Shown piece by piece: positions 1 to 7,293 of a stretch of DNA of 17,740 bases (position 1 is its first letter; each line of letters opens with the position of its first letter). The stretch is taken from positions 1-17,740 of the forward strand of contig CABREZ010000015.1 of NCBI GenBank assembly GCA_902470035.1, written 5' to 3'. The notes under the pieces are model-generated. The model saw nothing but the letters and a program-made list of their open reading frames with translations. It did not search any database and was not told the DNA's origin. A program made the translations under genes and the position numbers. This stretch comes from an uncultured Streptococcus sp. (GTDB taxonomy: Bacteria; Bacillota; Bacilli; Lactobacillales; Streptococcaceae).

Positions 1-877
1 AAGTACCACGAGCCAAGTCACGTTCAGCGTAGATATCCAAAACGATTGGCACACGTCCAAGAGAAGTAGCAGCACCGTTGATCACACGGCAGACAGCCAT
101 AAAGGCGATGTTTGTCCATTGGATTGCTTCTTTTGTATCGAAGGCAGGACGACGTACGTCTACACCATAAAGGTCACCCAATTTAACAACTTCTTGAAGT
201 GCTTGGTATTGAAGGTTTACTTCTTCACGAAGACGGATTGATTCTTCATCGATTTCAGTGATTGCGTTCCAGTCGTTTGCTTTTTCAGCCATCAAGTAGT
301 CAGCTCCGTAAAGGGCTAAACGAGCATAAACCCCGATGATACGTCCACGTGAGTATGCATCTGGAAGACCAGTTACTGTGTGAGCGTGACGTGCACGACG
401 GATGTTTGTAGTATAAGCACGGAAGATACCATCGTTAACTGTTGTTACGTATTTAGTGAAGATTTCATGCACAGCTGGATCTGGCTCAAATCCATTTTCT
501 TTCAAAGTAGTTTCCGCCATACGGATACCACCACGAGGCATGAAGTTCAATTTGAACAACTCATCGTTTTGGATACCGAAGATGACTTCGTTTTCTTTGT
601 CGATGTATCCAGCTGCGATATCAGCGATAGAAGTTGGACGAGTATCGTATGGGAAACGAGTTTCTTCGTAGTGTGCTTTTGTCTCTTCAACAATCTTCTT
701 GATGTGAAGTGAACGTTCTGTTGGGCCAGCTAGGAAGCTTTCGTCTCCATCATATGGAGTGTAGTTAGCTTGTACAAAGCGTGAGACGCTGGCTCTTTCT
801 TTCCAGTCTTCACCTTGGAAGCCTTCCCAGGCTTTGTCAAAAATGTCTTGTGCTTCAACAACTGTTTTAACAACCAT
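1..877 (-). CDS. pflB: Pyruvate formate-lyase (formate acetyltransferase), N-terminal part, cut by window edge
   Basis: Glycyl-radical enzyme that cleaves pyruvate with CoA to acetyl-CoA and formate in the cytoplasm. It drives mixed-acid fermentation in streptococci under low oxygen or slow sugar supply. Reading the minus strand from ATG at 877-875 gives 292 complete codons starting MVVKTVVEAQDIFDKAWEGF and including RGGIRMAE, RRARHAHTVTGLPDAYSRGR and NGAATSLGRVP, all typical of the PFL N-terminal domain. The catalytic Cys pair and the C-terminal Gly-radical loop lie beyond the window edge and cannot be checked. AGAGGA precedes the start by about 8 bases. The gene is divergent from dinB, with 225 bases between the start codons, and has a strong sigma-A promoter overlapped by a cre-like site. 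No internal stop is seen. Confidence 0.95.
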   Translation of the reverse strand, partial: MVVKTVVEAQDIFDKAWEGFQGEDWKERASVSRFVQANYTPYDGDESFLAGPTERSLHIKKIVEETKAHYEETRFPYDTRPTSIADIAAGYIDKENEVIFGIQNDELFKLNFMPRGGIRMAETTLKENGFEPDPAVHEIFTKYVTTVNDGIFRAYTTNIRRARHAHTVTGLPDAYSRGRIIGVYARLALYGADYLMAEKANDWNAITEIDEESIRLREEVNLQYQALQEVVKLGDLYGVDVRRPAFDTKEAIQWTNIAFMAVCRVINGAATSLGRVPIVLDIYAERDLARGT

Positions 878-930
878 GTTTAAATCCTCTTTTGTCTTTC
901 TAGCAACAAATCTGTTGCACTTACAACAGT

Positions 931-959
931 AGTATACCATATGGAAATCGGTTTCACAA
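931..959 (-). promoter_or_regulatory. pflB promoter with overlapping cre (CcpA) site
   Basis: On the minus strand TTGTGA (959-954), a 17-base spacer and TATACT (936-931) form a good sigma-A promoter, predicting a start near 924 and a leader of about 47 bases. TGAAACCGATTTCC (956-943) matches the catabolite responsive element consensus TGWNANCGNTNWCA at every constrained position except the last. It covers part of the -35 box and the spacer, so bound CcpA would contact or exclude RNA polymerase. Carbon catabolite control of pfl is known in streptococci; the site assignment here is from sequence only. Confidence 0.75.
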
Positions 960-1008
960 AGGGAATAGCAAAAAGATTTTGGATTCTTTTATAATACAGA
1001 ATGGTAAA

Positions 1009-1016
1009 TGCGAATA
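1009..1016 (+). promoter_or_regulatory. Candidate CIN-box (ComX/SigX site) upstream of dinB
   Basis: TGCGAATA fits the TNCGAATA form of the competence sigma factor box and points towards dinB, whose ATG is 87 bases further on. A short T-run (987-990) lies about 18 bases upstream. It sits in the spacer of the inverted repeat TATAATACAG (990-999) / CTGTATTATA (1019-1028). A good sigma-A -10, TATAAT at 1080-1085, also lies upstream of dinB but has no clear -35. It would start transcription at the ribosome binding site itself. Which promoter is used cannot be settled from sequence. Confidence 0.4.
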
Positions 1017-1102
1017 AACTGTATTATATTTTTGTCTTAGAAGAGGTGGAAATTAGTAGGAAAAAATCGTTGATAGGGATATAATGAAATAGGAGGTTGC
1101 CT

Positions 1103-2215
1103 ATGCTTATATTTCCTTTAGTAAATGATACGAGCCGTAAGATCATTCATATCGACATGGATGCCTTTTTTGCGTCCGTTGAAGAGCGCGACCATCCTGA
1201 ATTGAAGGGAAAGCCCGTCATCATTGGCCATGATCCCCGTTTGTCTGGCGGAAGAGGAGTGGTATCAACTTGCAATTACGAAGCCAGAAAATATGGGGTT
1301 CATTCGGCTATGAGTTCCAAAGAGGCCTATGAGCGGTGTCCTCAGGCAGTGTTCATCCCTGGAAACTACGAGAAGTACCAGGCTGTCGGTCTCCAAGTCA
1401 GAGAAATATTTAAACGCTATACCAATCTGATTGAGCCCATGAGCATTGATGAAGCCTATCTGGATGTGACCAACAATAAGCTTGGTCTTCAATCTGCTGT
1501 CAAGGTAGCTCGCTTGATTCAGCATGATATTTGGAATGAATTGCACTTAACTGCTTCTGCTGGAGTTTCCTACAATAAGTTTCTAGCAAAAATTGCCAGT
1601 GATTACCAGAAGCCTCGGGGACTGACCGTCATTTTACCCGAGCAAGCTCAAGACTTTCTAAGTCAGCTGGATGTAGCTAAGTTTCATGGTGTGGGAAAAC
1701 GGACAGTGGAGCGGCTTCATGATTTGGGAATTTATACTGGTGCAGATCTCTTAGAAGTGCCGGAAATGACTCTCATCGATCACTTCGGTCGTTTTGGTTT
1801 TGATCTTTATCGAAAGGCCCGAGGGATCCATAACAGTCCAGTCAAGAGCAATCGCATTCGCAAGTCCATTGGGAAAGAACGCACCTATCGAAAATTGCTG
1901 GTGGCCGAGGACGATGTGCTAAAAGAATTAGCCAATCTATCTGAAAAGGTGGCGAGCAGCTTGACCAAGCACCAGAAAATCGGCAAGACCTTAGTGCTCA
2001 AGATTCGTTATGCCGATTTTACGACCTTGACCAAGAGGCGTAGTTTAGAAGAAGCAACCAGAGACCCAGCAGTCATTCAAAGAGTAGCCCAGGAGCTCTA
2101 CCAGAGCCTAGAAAGTAACTCCTCAGGTATTCGCCTTTTAGGGGTGACCCTCACTAATTTTTCTTCCGAGTCTCAGGAATCCTATGAAGGATTTCTAATA
2201 GAAGAAACCCCGTAA
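1103..2215 (+). CDS. dinB: DNA polymerase IV (Y-family translesion polymerase)
   Basis: Error-prone DNA polymerase that extends past lesions and mispaired ends, normally tethered to the beta clamp. The 370-residue product has the usual Y-family length. Near the N-terminus IIHIDMDAFFASVEERD gives the first metal-binding Asp and steric-gate region. MSIDEAYLDVT gives the catalytic Asp-Glu pair of the palm, and GVGKRTVERLHDLGI is the helix-hairpin-helix thumb. The little-finger domain follows (RKSIGKERTYRK onward). I choose ATG 1103 because AGGAGG (1091-1096) sits 6 bases before it; a TTG two codons upstream overlaps that spacing. The stop codon lies inside the stem of the downstream terminator. 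The gene is divergent from pflB and convergent with recD2. A possible CIN-box upstream would tie it to competence. Confidence 0.96.
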   Translation: MLIFPLVNDTSRKIIHIDMDAFFASVEERDHPELKGKPVIIGHDPRLSGGRGVVSTCNYEARKYGVHSAMSSKEAYERCPQAVFIPGNYEKYQAVGLQVREIFKRYTNLIEPMSIDEAYLDVTNNKLGLQSAVKVARLIQHDIWNELHLTASAGVSYNKFLAKIASDYQKPRGLTVILPEQAQDFLSQLDVAKFHGVGKRTVERLHDLGIYTGADLLEVPEMTLIDHFGRFGFDLYRKARGIHNSPVKSNRIRKSIGKERTYRKLLVAEDDVLKELANLSEKVASSLTKHQKIGKTLVLKIRYADFTTLTKRRSLEEATRDPAVIQRVAQELYQSLESNSSGIRLLGVTLTNFSSESQESYEGFLIEETP

Positions 2216-2240
2216 GTTAGTACGCTTACGGGGAATTTTT
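2208..2240. terminator. Bidirectional terminator between dinB and recD2
   Basis: CCCCGTAAG (2208-2216) and CTTACGGGG (2225-2233) form a perfect 9-bp stem with an 8-base loop, followed by AATTTTT on the plus strand. On the minus strand the stem is followed by TTTCTTC, so it may also end recD2 transcripts. The dinB TAA (2213-2215) is part of the left arm. Confidence 0.9.
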
Positions 2241-2242
2241 AG

Positions 2243-4678
2243 CTAGTTTTTGAAGAAGTGTTGAATCTCTTCCTCAGTGAGGCCAATCAAGGGATCAATG
2301 CTTAAGTAATTGTCCTCTGTTAATCGATAGCCTTGTTGAGAAGGTTGGGAAGCAGATGAGTCAGAGTGGTTTTCAACTGAGACGAACTCCTTTTGGGGCT
2401 CTGTTGTTTGAGAAGTCTCTTTCAGATGAGCGGTGCTGACTGACGGAGACTCTCTACGTTGAGGAAGCATATCCGAAAAACGCTCAATCAGATAGGTTTT
2501 GCGAGCAGTTCCAGTATTCTTTGTCGCAAAGTCAAATGCGGTGTATTCTCCTAGGAGAATGAGCTTGCTTTTGGAACGGGTGATGGCCGTGTAGATCAGA
2601 TTACGTTGGAGCATCCGTCGACTCTGATTGGTCAAGGGCAGAATGACCACAGGAAATTCGCTTCCCTGTGACTTGTGGATGCTCATGGCATAGGCCAGGC
2701 GAATCTTGTACCATTCATTGCGGGGGTAGACCAATTCATTGCCATCAAATTGGATGGTGAGCTCATCTTGCTTGGATTCGGTATATTTAGCTGGCAAAAG
2801 GTCGATAATGTAGCCAATATCTCCGTTAAAGACATTGCTCTCGGCATCGTTGACCAGGTGGATAACCTTGTCACCATTTCGATACTGGCATTCTAGCGTT
2901 TGAAAGAAAAGAGCATCTGTTTCTAATGGATTAAGAAGTTCTTGCATGAGACCATTAATCTGGTCAATGCCAGCAGAACCTCGATACATAGGAGCAAGAA
3001 CCTGGATGTCCCGGGCCGGGATGCCGTTGCGAAGGGCAGCGCTGGTGATTTTTTCAATCATGGGAGCGATGAGCTCGCTCGGCGCTTCAAAATAGGAACG
3101 ATCGGGCTTTTTCTCTGTAAAATCAGAAGGCAGTTGGCCTTTGCGAATTTGACTGGCCAAAGTGACGATGGTCGAATCCTCACCTTGACGGAAGATGTGT
3201 TCTAGTTTGACTTGAGGGATGCTTGGGATCTGTAGGAGATCGGACAAGACTTGTCCAGGACTCACAGAAGGAAGCTGATCGGCATCTCCAACAATTAAGA
3301 GTTTGGTATTGGAGGAGATATTGCTGAGAAGCTGATTGGCTAACCAAGTATCCACCATAGAAAATTCATCGACAATGATAAAATCCGCATCGAGATAATC
3401 GTCCAAGTGACTCGTGTCGTCGTCTCCCGTCATTCCTAAGTGACGATGAATGGTGGCGCTCGGAAGACCAGTCAGTTCACTCATTCTTCGCGCTGCTCGA
3501 CCGGTTGGAGCAGCTAAGAGGATTGGTAATTGAGATTTCTTCCGAAGGTCCAATTGGTGCAGGCGGGCGTAGGTTTCGATAATCCCATTGATAACAGTTG
3601 TTTTCCCCGTTCCTGGTCCACCTGTTAGCACGAAGATCTTTTGCTGGATGGCTTCCTGGATAGCCTTCCGTTGGATGGGATCGTAGTGGATATGGAGATC
3701 TTCTTCAATGTCATCGATTGTTTGTTCGATTTTTTCTGGTTCGAAAGATTCTTGCTTTCCTTTTTCTAGCAGGCGACCGATATGGCTGCGGATCCCTTCT
3801 TCCGCAAAGAAGAGGCTGTTGTTGAAAATCTTAGTGTCAATGTTTTGCACCTTGTCTTCTTCGATGAGACTGGCCAATTCTTGGGCAACGCTAGCTGGAT
3901 CGAGCTCAACGGGACGGGATGCTTCTAAGAGTTGGATAGTGGCCTGGAGCAATTCTTTGGCTTCAACATAGGTGTCCCCTGTTTCTAAGGAGAGGGTTAG
4001 AAGACTATGGACGAGACCTGCTCGGAAGCGTTCAGGTGCATCGCTGGCAATCCCTAATTCTTCAGCCAGTTGGTCAGCAATCTTAAAACCCATTCCTTGA
4101 ATATCTTCGACCAGTTGATAGGGAGCTGATTCGACGATTTGTAGGGTTTCTTCCTTGTAGAAATCTTGGATTTGGAAGGCTAGTTTATTAGGGATGCCAT
4201 AGTTGGCAAGTTGGGCGAGGATCCGTTCTGTACCATAGTTGAGCTGTAGTTTTTCGACAAAGGCCTCGCGATTCTTTTTAGAAAGTCCGGAGATTGAGGC
4301 TAGCTTTTCAGGAGCTTGGAGAATTTTATCAATGGTATCCTCACCATAAAGGTCGACAATCTTTTGGGCTGTTTTGAGTCCAATTCCTTTAAAATGATCG
4401 CTAGAGAAGTATTTCACCAAGCCTTTGCTGGTGGGTTTGGCTCGTTCATAGCGATTCATTTGCAACTGTTGGCCATATTTCGGATGATGGACCAGTTCTC
4501 CCCAGAAGGTATAATCTTCTCCTTCAACGATATCTGCCATCGTTCCAGTAACGATAATTTCAAAGTCATCATAGTCCTCTGCATCGGTATCATTGATATC
4601 CAACAATAAGATACGGAAAAAACTACTTTGATTTTCAAAAATGACTCGCTCAATGGTTCCTGAGAAATAGTATTCCAT
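2243..4678 (-). CDS. recD2: ATP-dependent DNA helicase RecD2 (RecD/TraA family)
   Basis: SF1B 5'-3' DNA helicase of the RecD2 type, which works without RecB and RecC in DNA repair and fork maintenance in Gram-positives. The 811-residue product has an N-terminal OB-like region (1-80) and helix-hairpin-helix repeats (about 95-210). The motor core follows: Walker A GGPGTGKT 353-360, motif Ia APTGRAARR 391-399, motif II VDEFSMVD 436-443, motif III GDADQLPSVSPG 464-475, SIHKSQGSEF 666-675 and motif VI TAITRSK 697-703. The last 65 or so residues are Ser/Thr/Glu-rich and probably flexible, ending in a short ordered-looking tail (IDPLIGLTEEEIQHFF). ATG 4678 is preceded by AAGGAAACTCTGC. The gene lies 91 bases after lepB on the same strand, with hairpins between, so it is either read through from rnhC-lepB or has its own promoter; I see no clear one. 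Confidence 0.96.
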   Translation of the reverse strand: MEYYFSGTIERVIFENQSSFFRILLLDINDTDAEDYDDFEIIVTGTMADIVEGEDYTFWGELVHHPKYGQQLQMNRYERAKPTSKGLVKYFSSDHFKGIGLKTAQKIVDLYGEDTIDKILQAPEKLASISGLSKKNREAFVEKLQLNYGTERILAQLANYGIPNKLAFQIQDFYKEETLQIVESAPYQLVEDIQGMGFKIADQLAEELGIASDAPERFRAGLVHSLLTLSLETGDTYVEAKELLQATIQLLEASRPVELDPASVAQELASLIEEDKVQNIDTKIFNNSLFFAEEGIRSHIGRLLEKGKQESFEPEKIEQTIDDIEEDLHIHYDPIQRKAIQEAIQQKIFVLTGGPGTGKTTVINGIIETYARLHQLDLRKKSQLPILLAAPTGRAARRMSELTGLPSATIHRHLGMTGDDDTSHLDDYLDADFIIVDEFSMVDTWLANQLLSNISSNTKLLIVGDADQLPSVSPGQVLSDLLQIPSIPQVKLEHIFRQGEDSTIVTLASQIRKGQLPSDFTEKKPDRSYFEAPSELIAPMIEKITSAALRNGIPARDIQVLAPMYRGSAGIDQINGLMQELLNPLETDALFFQTLECQYRNGDKVIHLVNDAESNVFNGDIGYIIDLLPAKYTESKQDELTIQFDGNELVYPRNEWYKIRLAYAMSIHKSQGSEFPVVILPLTNQSRRMLQRNLIYTAITRSKSKLILLGEYTAFDFATKNTGTARKTYLIERFSDMLPQRRESPSVSTAHLKETSQTTEPQKEFVSVENHSDSSASQPSQQGYRLTEDNYLSIDPLIGLTEEEIQHFFKN

Positions 4679-4735
4679 GCAGAGTTTCCTTTTTAGTAGT
4701 AATCAGAGAGAGTATCTCTCACGAAGATATTGAAA

Positions 4736-4761
4736 GAGATTGGAACAAGAGTTCCAACCTC
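4736..4761 (-). terminator. Terminator-like hairpin between lepB and recD2
   Basis: GAGATTGGAAC (4736-4746) and GTTCCAACCTC (4751-4761) form an 11-bp stem with one G-U wobble and a 4-base loop. On the minus strand it begins 8 bases after the lepB stop. It is followed by TTTCAATAT, a poor T-tract, so it may be a partial terminator or a processing hairpin rather than a full stop. A smaller hairpin (GAGAG-TAT-CTCTC, 4708-4720) lies between it and recD2. Confidence 0.5.
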
Positions 4762-4769
4762 ATCATGGG

Positions 4770-5408
4770 TTAATAAGTCTGGAATGGAAGGAGTGGCCAG
4801 AGGCGAAGAACGGCTTCTCCTTTGATTTGATCCTTCTTGAAAGCCCCCACCTGGCGGCTATCTTTTGAAACGATTCGATCATCACCAAGGAGTAGATATT
4901 CATCATCCAAGAGCTTTTTCGTGAAGGTCGCACTTCCATCTTTATCAACAGTGAAAGCCTCGGCTATCTGTGCCATTTGGCGGAAGAGCTCTCCATTTTC
5001 TTCGAACCCTTTTCCAGAATAGGTTGACTGTAATTTATCCTCTTTGAACTTTTGAATGTATTCTTTCAAGTAGGGCTCGTCAGTTTCTTTGCCGTTAATA
5101 TAGAGGACATCGTTTTTGTACTCGATGGTTTCGCCAGGGAGTCCAATGACCCGTTTAACGATTTCTTTGGTTTTTCCATTTTCTGTTTCACTAGCGACCA
5201 CGATATCAAAACGGTCGATAGGCAGTTTATTGATAACGAGAAGGTATTCACTGTCTGCCAAGGTTGGATCCATAGAATGGCCATCGACACGGACAGGCGT
5301 CCACAGATAAATACGAGAGAGAATAATGCCTCCAATAATGAGGCCAAATAGCGCCCATTCTTTCAGGAAAGAACGGACTGGATTGTTTGATTTTTTTGAA
5401 CGTTTCAT
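4770..5408 (-). CDS. lepB: Type I signal peptidase
   Basis: Membrane-anchored serine protease that removes signal peptides from proteins exported by Sec. The 212-residue product has a basic N-terminus (KRSKKSNNPVR), one membrane segment at about 14-36, then an extracytoplasmic catalytic domain. Box B SMDPTL carries nucleophile Ser45. The KRVIGLPGE box carries general base Lys85. Box E GDDRIVSKDSR is at 175-185. This is the single-membrane-segment Gram-positive form. The start ATG lies 3 bases after the rnhC stop, and its ribosome binding site (GAAAGG) is inside the end of rnhC, so the two are co-transcribed and probably translationally coupled. The insertion at about 120-165 before box E is common in streptococcal LepB. 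Confidence 0.95.
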   Translation of the reverse strand: MKRSKKSNNPVRSFLKEWALFGLIIGGIILSRIYLWTPVRVDGHSMDPTLADSEYLLVINKLPIDRFDIVVASETENGKTKEIVKRVIGLPGETIEYKNDVLYINGKETDEPYLKEYIQKFKEDKLQSTYSGKGFEENGELFRQMAQIAEAFTVDKDGSATFTKKLLDDEYLLLGDDRIVSKDSRQVGAFKKDQIKGEAVLRLWPLLPFQTY

Positions 5409-5411
5409 GCT

Positions 5412-6302
5412 TTACCTTTCTATTAATTTTTTTGCTTTTTCCGTATTTTTAAAGTGAAGTTTGGCACTGTAGTCAAGGGCTTGAATGCCATAGGCCTGTA
5501 ATAGTTGAGCAGCAACCTTATCTGAGGGAGTACCAGCTCCACTAGGAAGGGTATAGCCTAGTTCTTGACTCAAATCCTCCAGATTTTGAAGGAAGAGGTC
5601 GCGAGCGATAATGGAACTCACAGCTACCGCCAAGTATTTTCCTTCGGCCTTTTCTTCTAGGGTGACGACTTGTGGGACCTGATTCGCTTCTTCCTGAACA
5701 TAGCGATCATAGTTTTTCTTGGTCGTAAAGGCATCGACCACAATTTTTTGAGCTTTTGTCCCTTGTTGCAAGAGCAAAAAAATAGCTTGATTGTGGAGGG
5801 CGACCTTGACAGAAACCGCATTGTAGCCAGAGGCGATGACCTGATTGTATTTCTTAGGTGTCAGCAGCAAGGCCTGATGTGGGATTTCTTTTTTGAGGAT
5901 CGGTGCGAGAGCTCGAATTTTTCGATCATCCAGGGTTTTAGAATCCCCAACTCCTAGACTTTTTAAGCGGGCATGTTGCTCCGGGCTGAGCAGTGAAGCT
6001 ACTACGGCAAGACCTCCAAAGTAAGAGCCGTTTCCAACTTCATCCGTTCCGATTAAGGGGAAGTCTTGCCCGGCAATTGCTTGGTCTATCGGATCTTGCT
6101 GGTAACCGAAAAAGGCAGCATAGCGCGTGGCCTGATTACCTTGTAGGACAACCTTTCCTGATGTGTAAATCGAAATGGTTGCACCAGGAGCCTTAAAAAA
6201 ATATCGGATATATGGATTTTTTGAAGGCGCCAAATGGTCTTGGTACTGACGAACAAATGCTTGGATGTCCTCATTTTGAGGGGACAATGTGATTGTTTCC
6301 AT
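5412..6302 (-). CDS. rnhC: Ribonuclease HIII
   Basis: Mg-dependent endonuclease that cuts the RNA strand of RNA-DNA hybrids, removing R-loops and primers in the cytoplasm. The 296-residue product has the N-terminal substrate-binding domain of RNase HIII (about 1-80, SKNPYIRYFFKAPGATISIYTSGK). This is followed by the RNase H2-like catalytic domain with TDEVGNGSYFGG (Asp87-Glu88), GVGDSKTL (Asp120) and VVDAF (Asp190). The C-terminal LHFKNTEKA motif is also typical. ATG 6302 matches the usual family N-terminus (xxITLxPxxxDIQAF). No ordinary ribosome binding site precedes it. The extended -10 TGATACAAT ends only 7 bases before the ATG, so the transcript may be leaderless. It is the first gene of the rnhC-lepB unit. 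Confidence 0.95.
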   Translation of the reverse strand: METITLSPQNEDIQAFVRQYQDHLAPSKNPYIRYFFKAPGATISIYTSGKVVLQGNQATRYAAFFGYQQDPIDQAIAGQDFPLIGTDEVGNGSYFGGLAVVASLLSPEQHARLKSLGVGDSKTLDDRKIRALAPILKKEIPHQALLLTPKKYNQVIASGYNAVSVKVALHNQAIFLLLQQGTKAQKIVVDAFTTKKNYDRYVQEEANQVPQVVTLEEKAEGKYLAVAVSSIIARDLFLQNLEDLSQELGYTLPSGAGTPSDKVAAQLLQAYGIQALDYSAKLHFKNTEKAKKLIER

Positions 6303-6309
6303 AGCCCTT

Positions 6310-6318
6310 ATTGTATCA
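6310..6318 (-). promoter_or_regulatory. Extended -10 promoter of rnhC
   Basis: Minus-strand TGATACAAT (6318-6310) is an extended -10 without a convincing -35. Only 7 bases (AAGGGCT) separate it from the rnhC ATG, placing the expected transcription start at or next to the start codon. Confidence 0.5.
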
Positions 6319-6357
6319 TAAATGCTCTATGAAAGGCCAGAAAAAGACCAACCGAAT

Positions 6358-6837
6358 TTAGTTTGAAAGGACTTCTTTTAGACTTGCTTCAATTGCTTGA
6401 GGATCTGTTTTTGAAGAGAAGCGGTGGACGACCTGGCCTTGGCGATTGATCAAGAATTTGGCGAAATTCCATTCAATACGGGAGCCCAAGGGACCACTAG
6501 CTTGTTCTTTGAGCCATTGGTAAAGGGGACTGGCTTCTTTCCCATTGACTTTTATTTTTGCGAAGCGTGGGAAGCTGGTTTGGTAATGGAGGCTACAAAA
6601 CTGATTGATTTCTTCAGCATTGCCCGGCGCTTGGCCCATAAATTGATTGCATGGAAAGTCAAGGATTTCAAATCCTTGGTTATGGTAGCGCTCATAGAGC
6701 TCTTGCAATCCCTGGTATTGAGGCGTCAGACCACAACCTGTTGCTGTATTGACGATGAGAAGCACTTGCCCTCGATAGGTTTCTAGGGGGATGGTGCTCC
6801 CGTCTTGGGCTTCTATAGAGAAATCATAAATATTCAT
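6358..6837 (-). CDS. gpx: Glutathione peroxidase-family thiol peroxidase
   Basis: Cytoplasmic peroxidase that reduces hydrogen peroxide and organic hydroperoxides; bacterial Cys-type members usually draw electrons from thioredoxin rather than glutathione. The 159-residue product has the family fold and length. NTATGCGLTPQY carries peroxidatic Cys35 (Cys, not selenocysteine). FPCNQF is at 61-66 with the catalytic Gln65, and EWNFAKFLI at 122-130 gives the Trp123/Asn124 of the active-site tetrad. Cys81 in FCSLHYQTSFP sits where 2-Cys family members carry the resolving cysteine. A ribosome binding site (GAAAGGA) and an extended -10 lie upstream. It stands as its own transcription unit between rnhC and divergent zapA. 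In a catalase-negative Streptococcus it would add to peroxide defence. Confidence 0.93.
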   Translation of the reverse strand: MNIYDFSIEAQDGSTIPLETYRGQVLLIVNTATGCGLTPQYQGLQELYERYHNQGFEILDFPCNQFMGQAPGNAEEINQFCSLHYQTSFPRFAKIKVNGKEASPLYQWLKEQASGPLGSRIEWNFAKFLINRQGQVVHRFSSKTDPQAIEASLKEVLSN

Positions 6838-6864
6838 TTTTTTACGTCCTTTCCTACTTTCTCT

Positions 6865-6873
6865 ATTGTATCA
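6865..6873 (-). promoter_or_regulatory. Extended -10 promoter of gpx
   Basis: Minus-strand TGATACAAT (6873-6865), the same 9-mer as before rnhC, lies about 27 bases upstream of the gpx ATG, with GAAAGGA in between. No good -35 hexamer is seen at 17 bases. No clear PerR-type operator was seen. Confidence 0.6.
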
Positions 6874-6945
6874 CGCTTGAGTCGAAAAAAGTTAAACCGT
6901 GGCCCTAGTACTTCCAGTATTTCCTATGGGAAGGGGATTTTCCTA

Positions 6946-6974
6946 CTGACAAGCGGGCTAGTTTTTGATATAAT
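6946..6974 (+). promoter_or_regulatory. Promoter of zapA-cvpA(-mutS2)
   Basis: CTGACA (6946-6951), 17-base spacer and TATAAT (6969-6974) with the TG extension (TGATATAAT) form a near-consensus sigma-A promoter 19 bases before the zapA ATG. The ribosome binding site GAGGTGA (6980-6986) lies in the short leader. Confidence 0.85.
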
Positions 6975-6992
6975 ATCGTGAGGTGATTTTTT

Positions 6993-7283
6993 ATGTCCAG
7001 CTTAAATAGATACAAATTTACTTTCGGTAATAAATCGCTGACTCTTACAACCAATCATGATAATCTCTTCATGGAAGAGGTTGAACGGGTCGCGAAGGAA
7101 AAATATGAAGCGATTAAAGAACAAATGCCAGCTGCTGATGATGAGACCCTGGCCATTTTACTAGCAATCAATAGTTTATCAACACAATTGAGTCGTGAGA
7201 TTGAGTTTGACGATAAGGAAAAAGAATTGGAAGATTTTCGTCGCAAGGCCCTAGATGGCCTGGTCGGTAGATCATCTAATTAA
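6993..7283 (+). CDS. zapA: Cell division protein ZapA
   Basis: Small cytoplasmic protein that binds FtsZ and promotes bundling of its filaments at midcell. The 96-residue product has the ZapA layout: a short N-terminal beta region (RYKFTFGNKSLTLTT), then a long helix (about 25-90) rich in Lys, Glu and Leu that forms the coiled-coil dimer/tetramer (EEVERVAKEKYEAIKEQMP, then LAILLAINSLSTQLSREIEFDDKEKELEDF). The position directly before cvpA and mutS2 is the usual streptococcal arrangement and supports the call in a family with weak sequence conservation. GAGGTGA precedes ATG 6993 by 6 bases. It probably heads the zapA-cvpA-mutS2 operon. Confidence 0.88.
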   Translation: MSSLNRYKFTFGNKSLTLTTNHDNLFMEEVERVAKEKYEAIKEQMPAADDETLAILLAINSLSTQLSREIEFDDKEKELEDFRRKALDGLVGRSSN

Positions 7284-7293
7284 GGGGAGTTTC

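Noticed and set aside
380..712. 110-residue plus-strand open frame opposite pflB
   Set aside because: It lies wholly antisense to conserved pflB codons and its protein is unlike any family.
942..959. Full Rex (NADH-sensing) operator at pflB
   Set aside because: One half-site (TTGTGAA) is perfect but the other half does not match TTCACAA; the cre reading explains the symmetry better.
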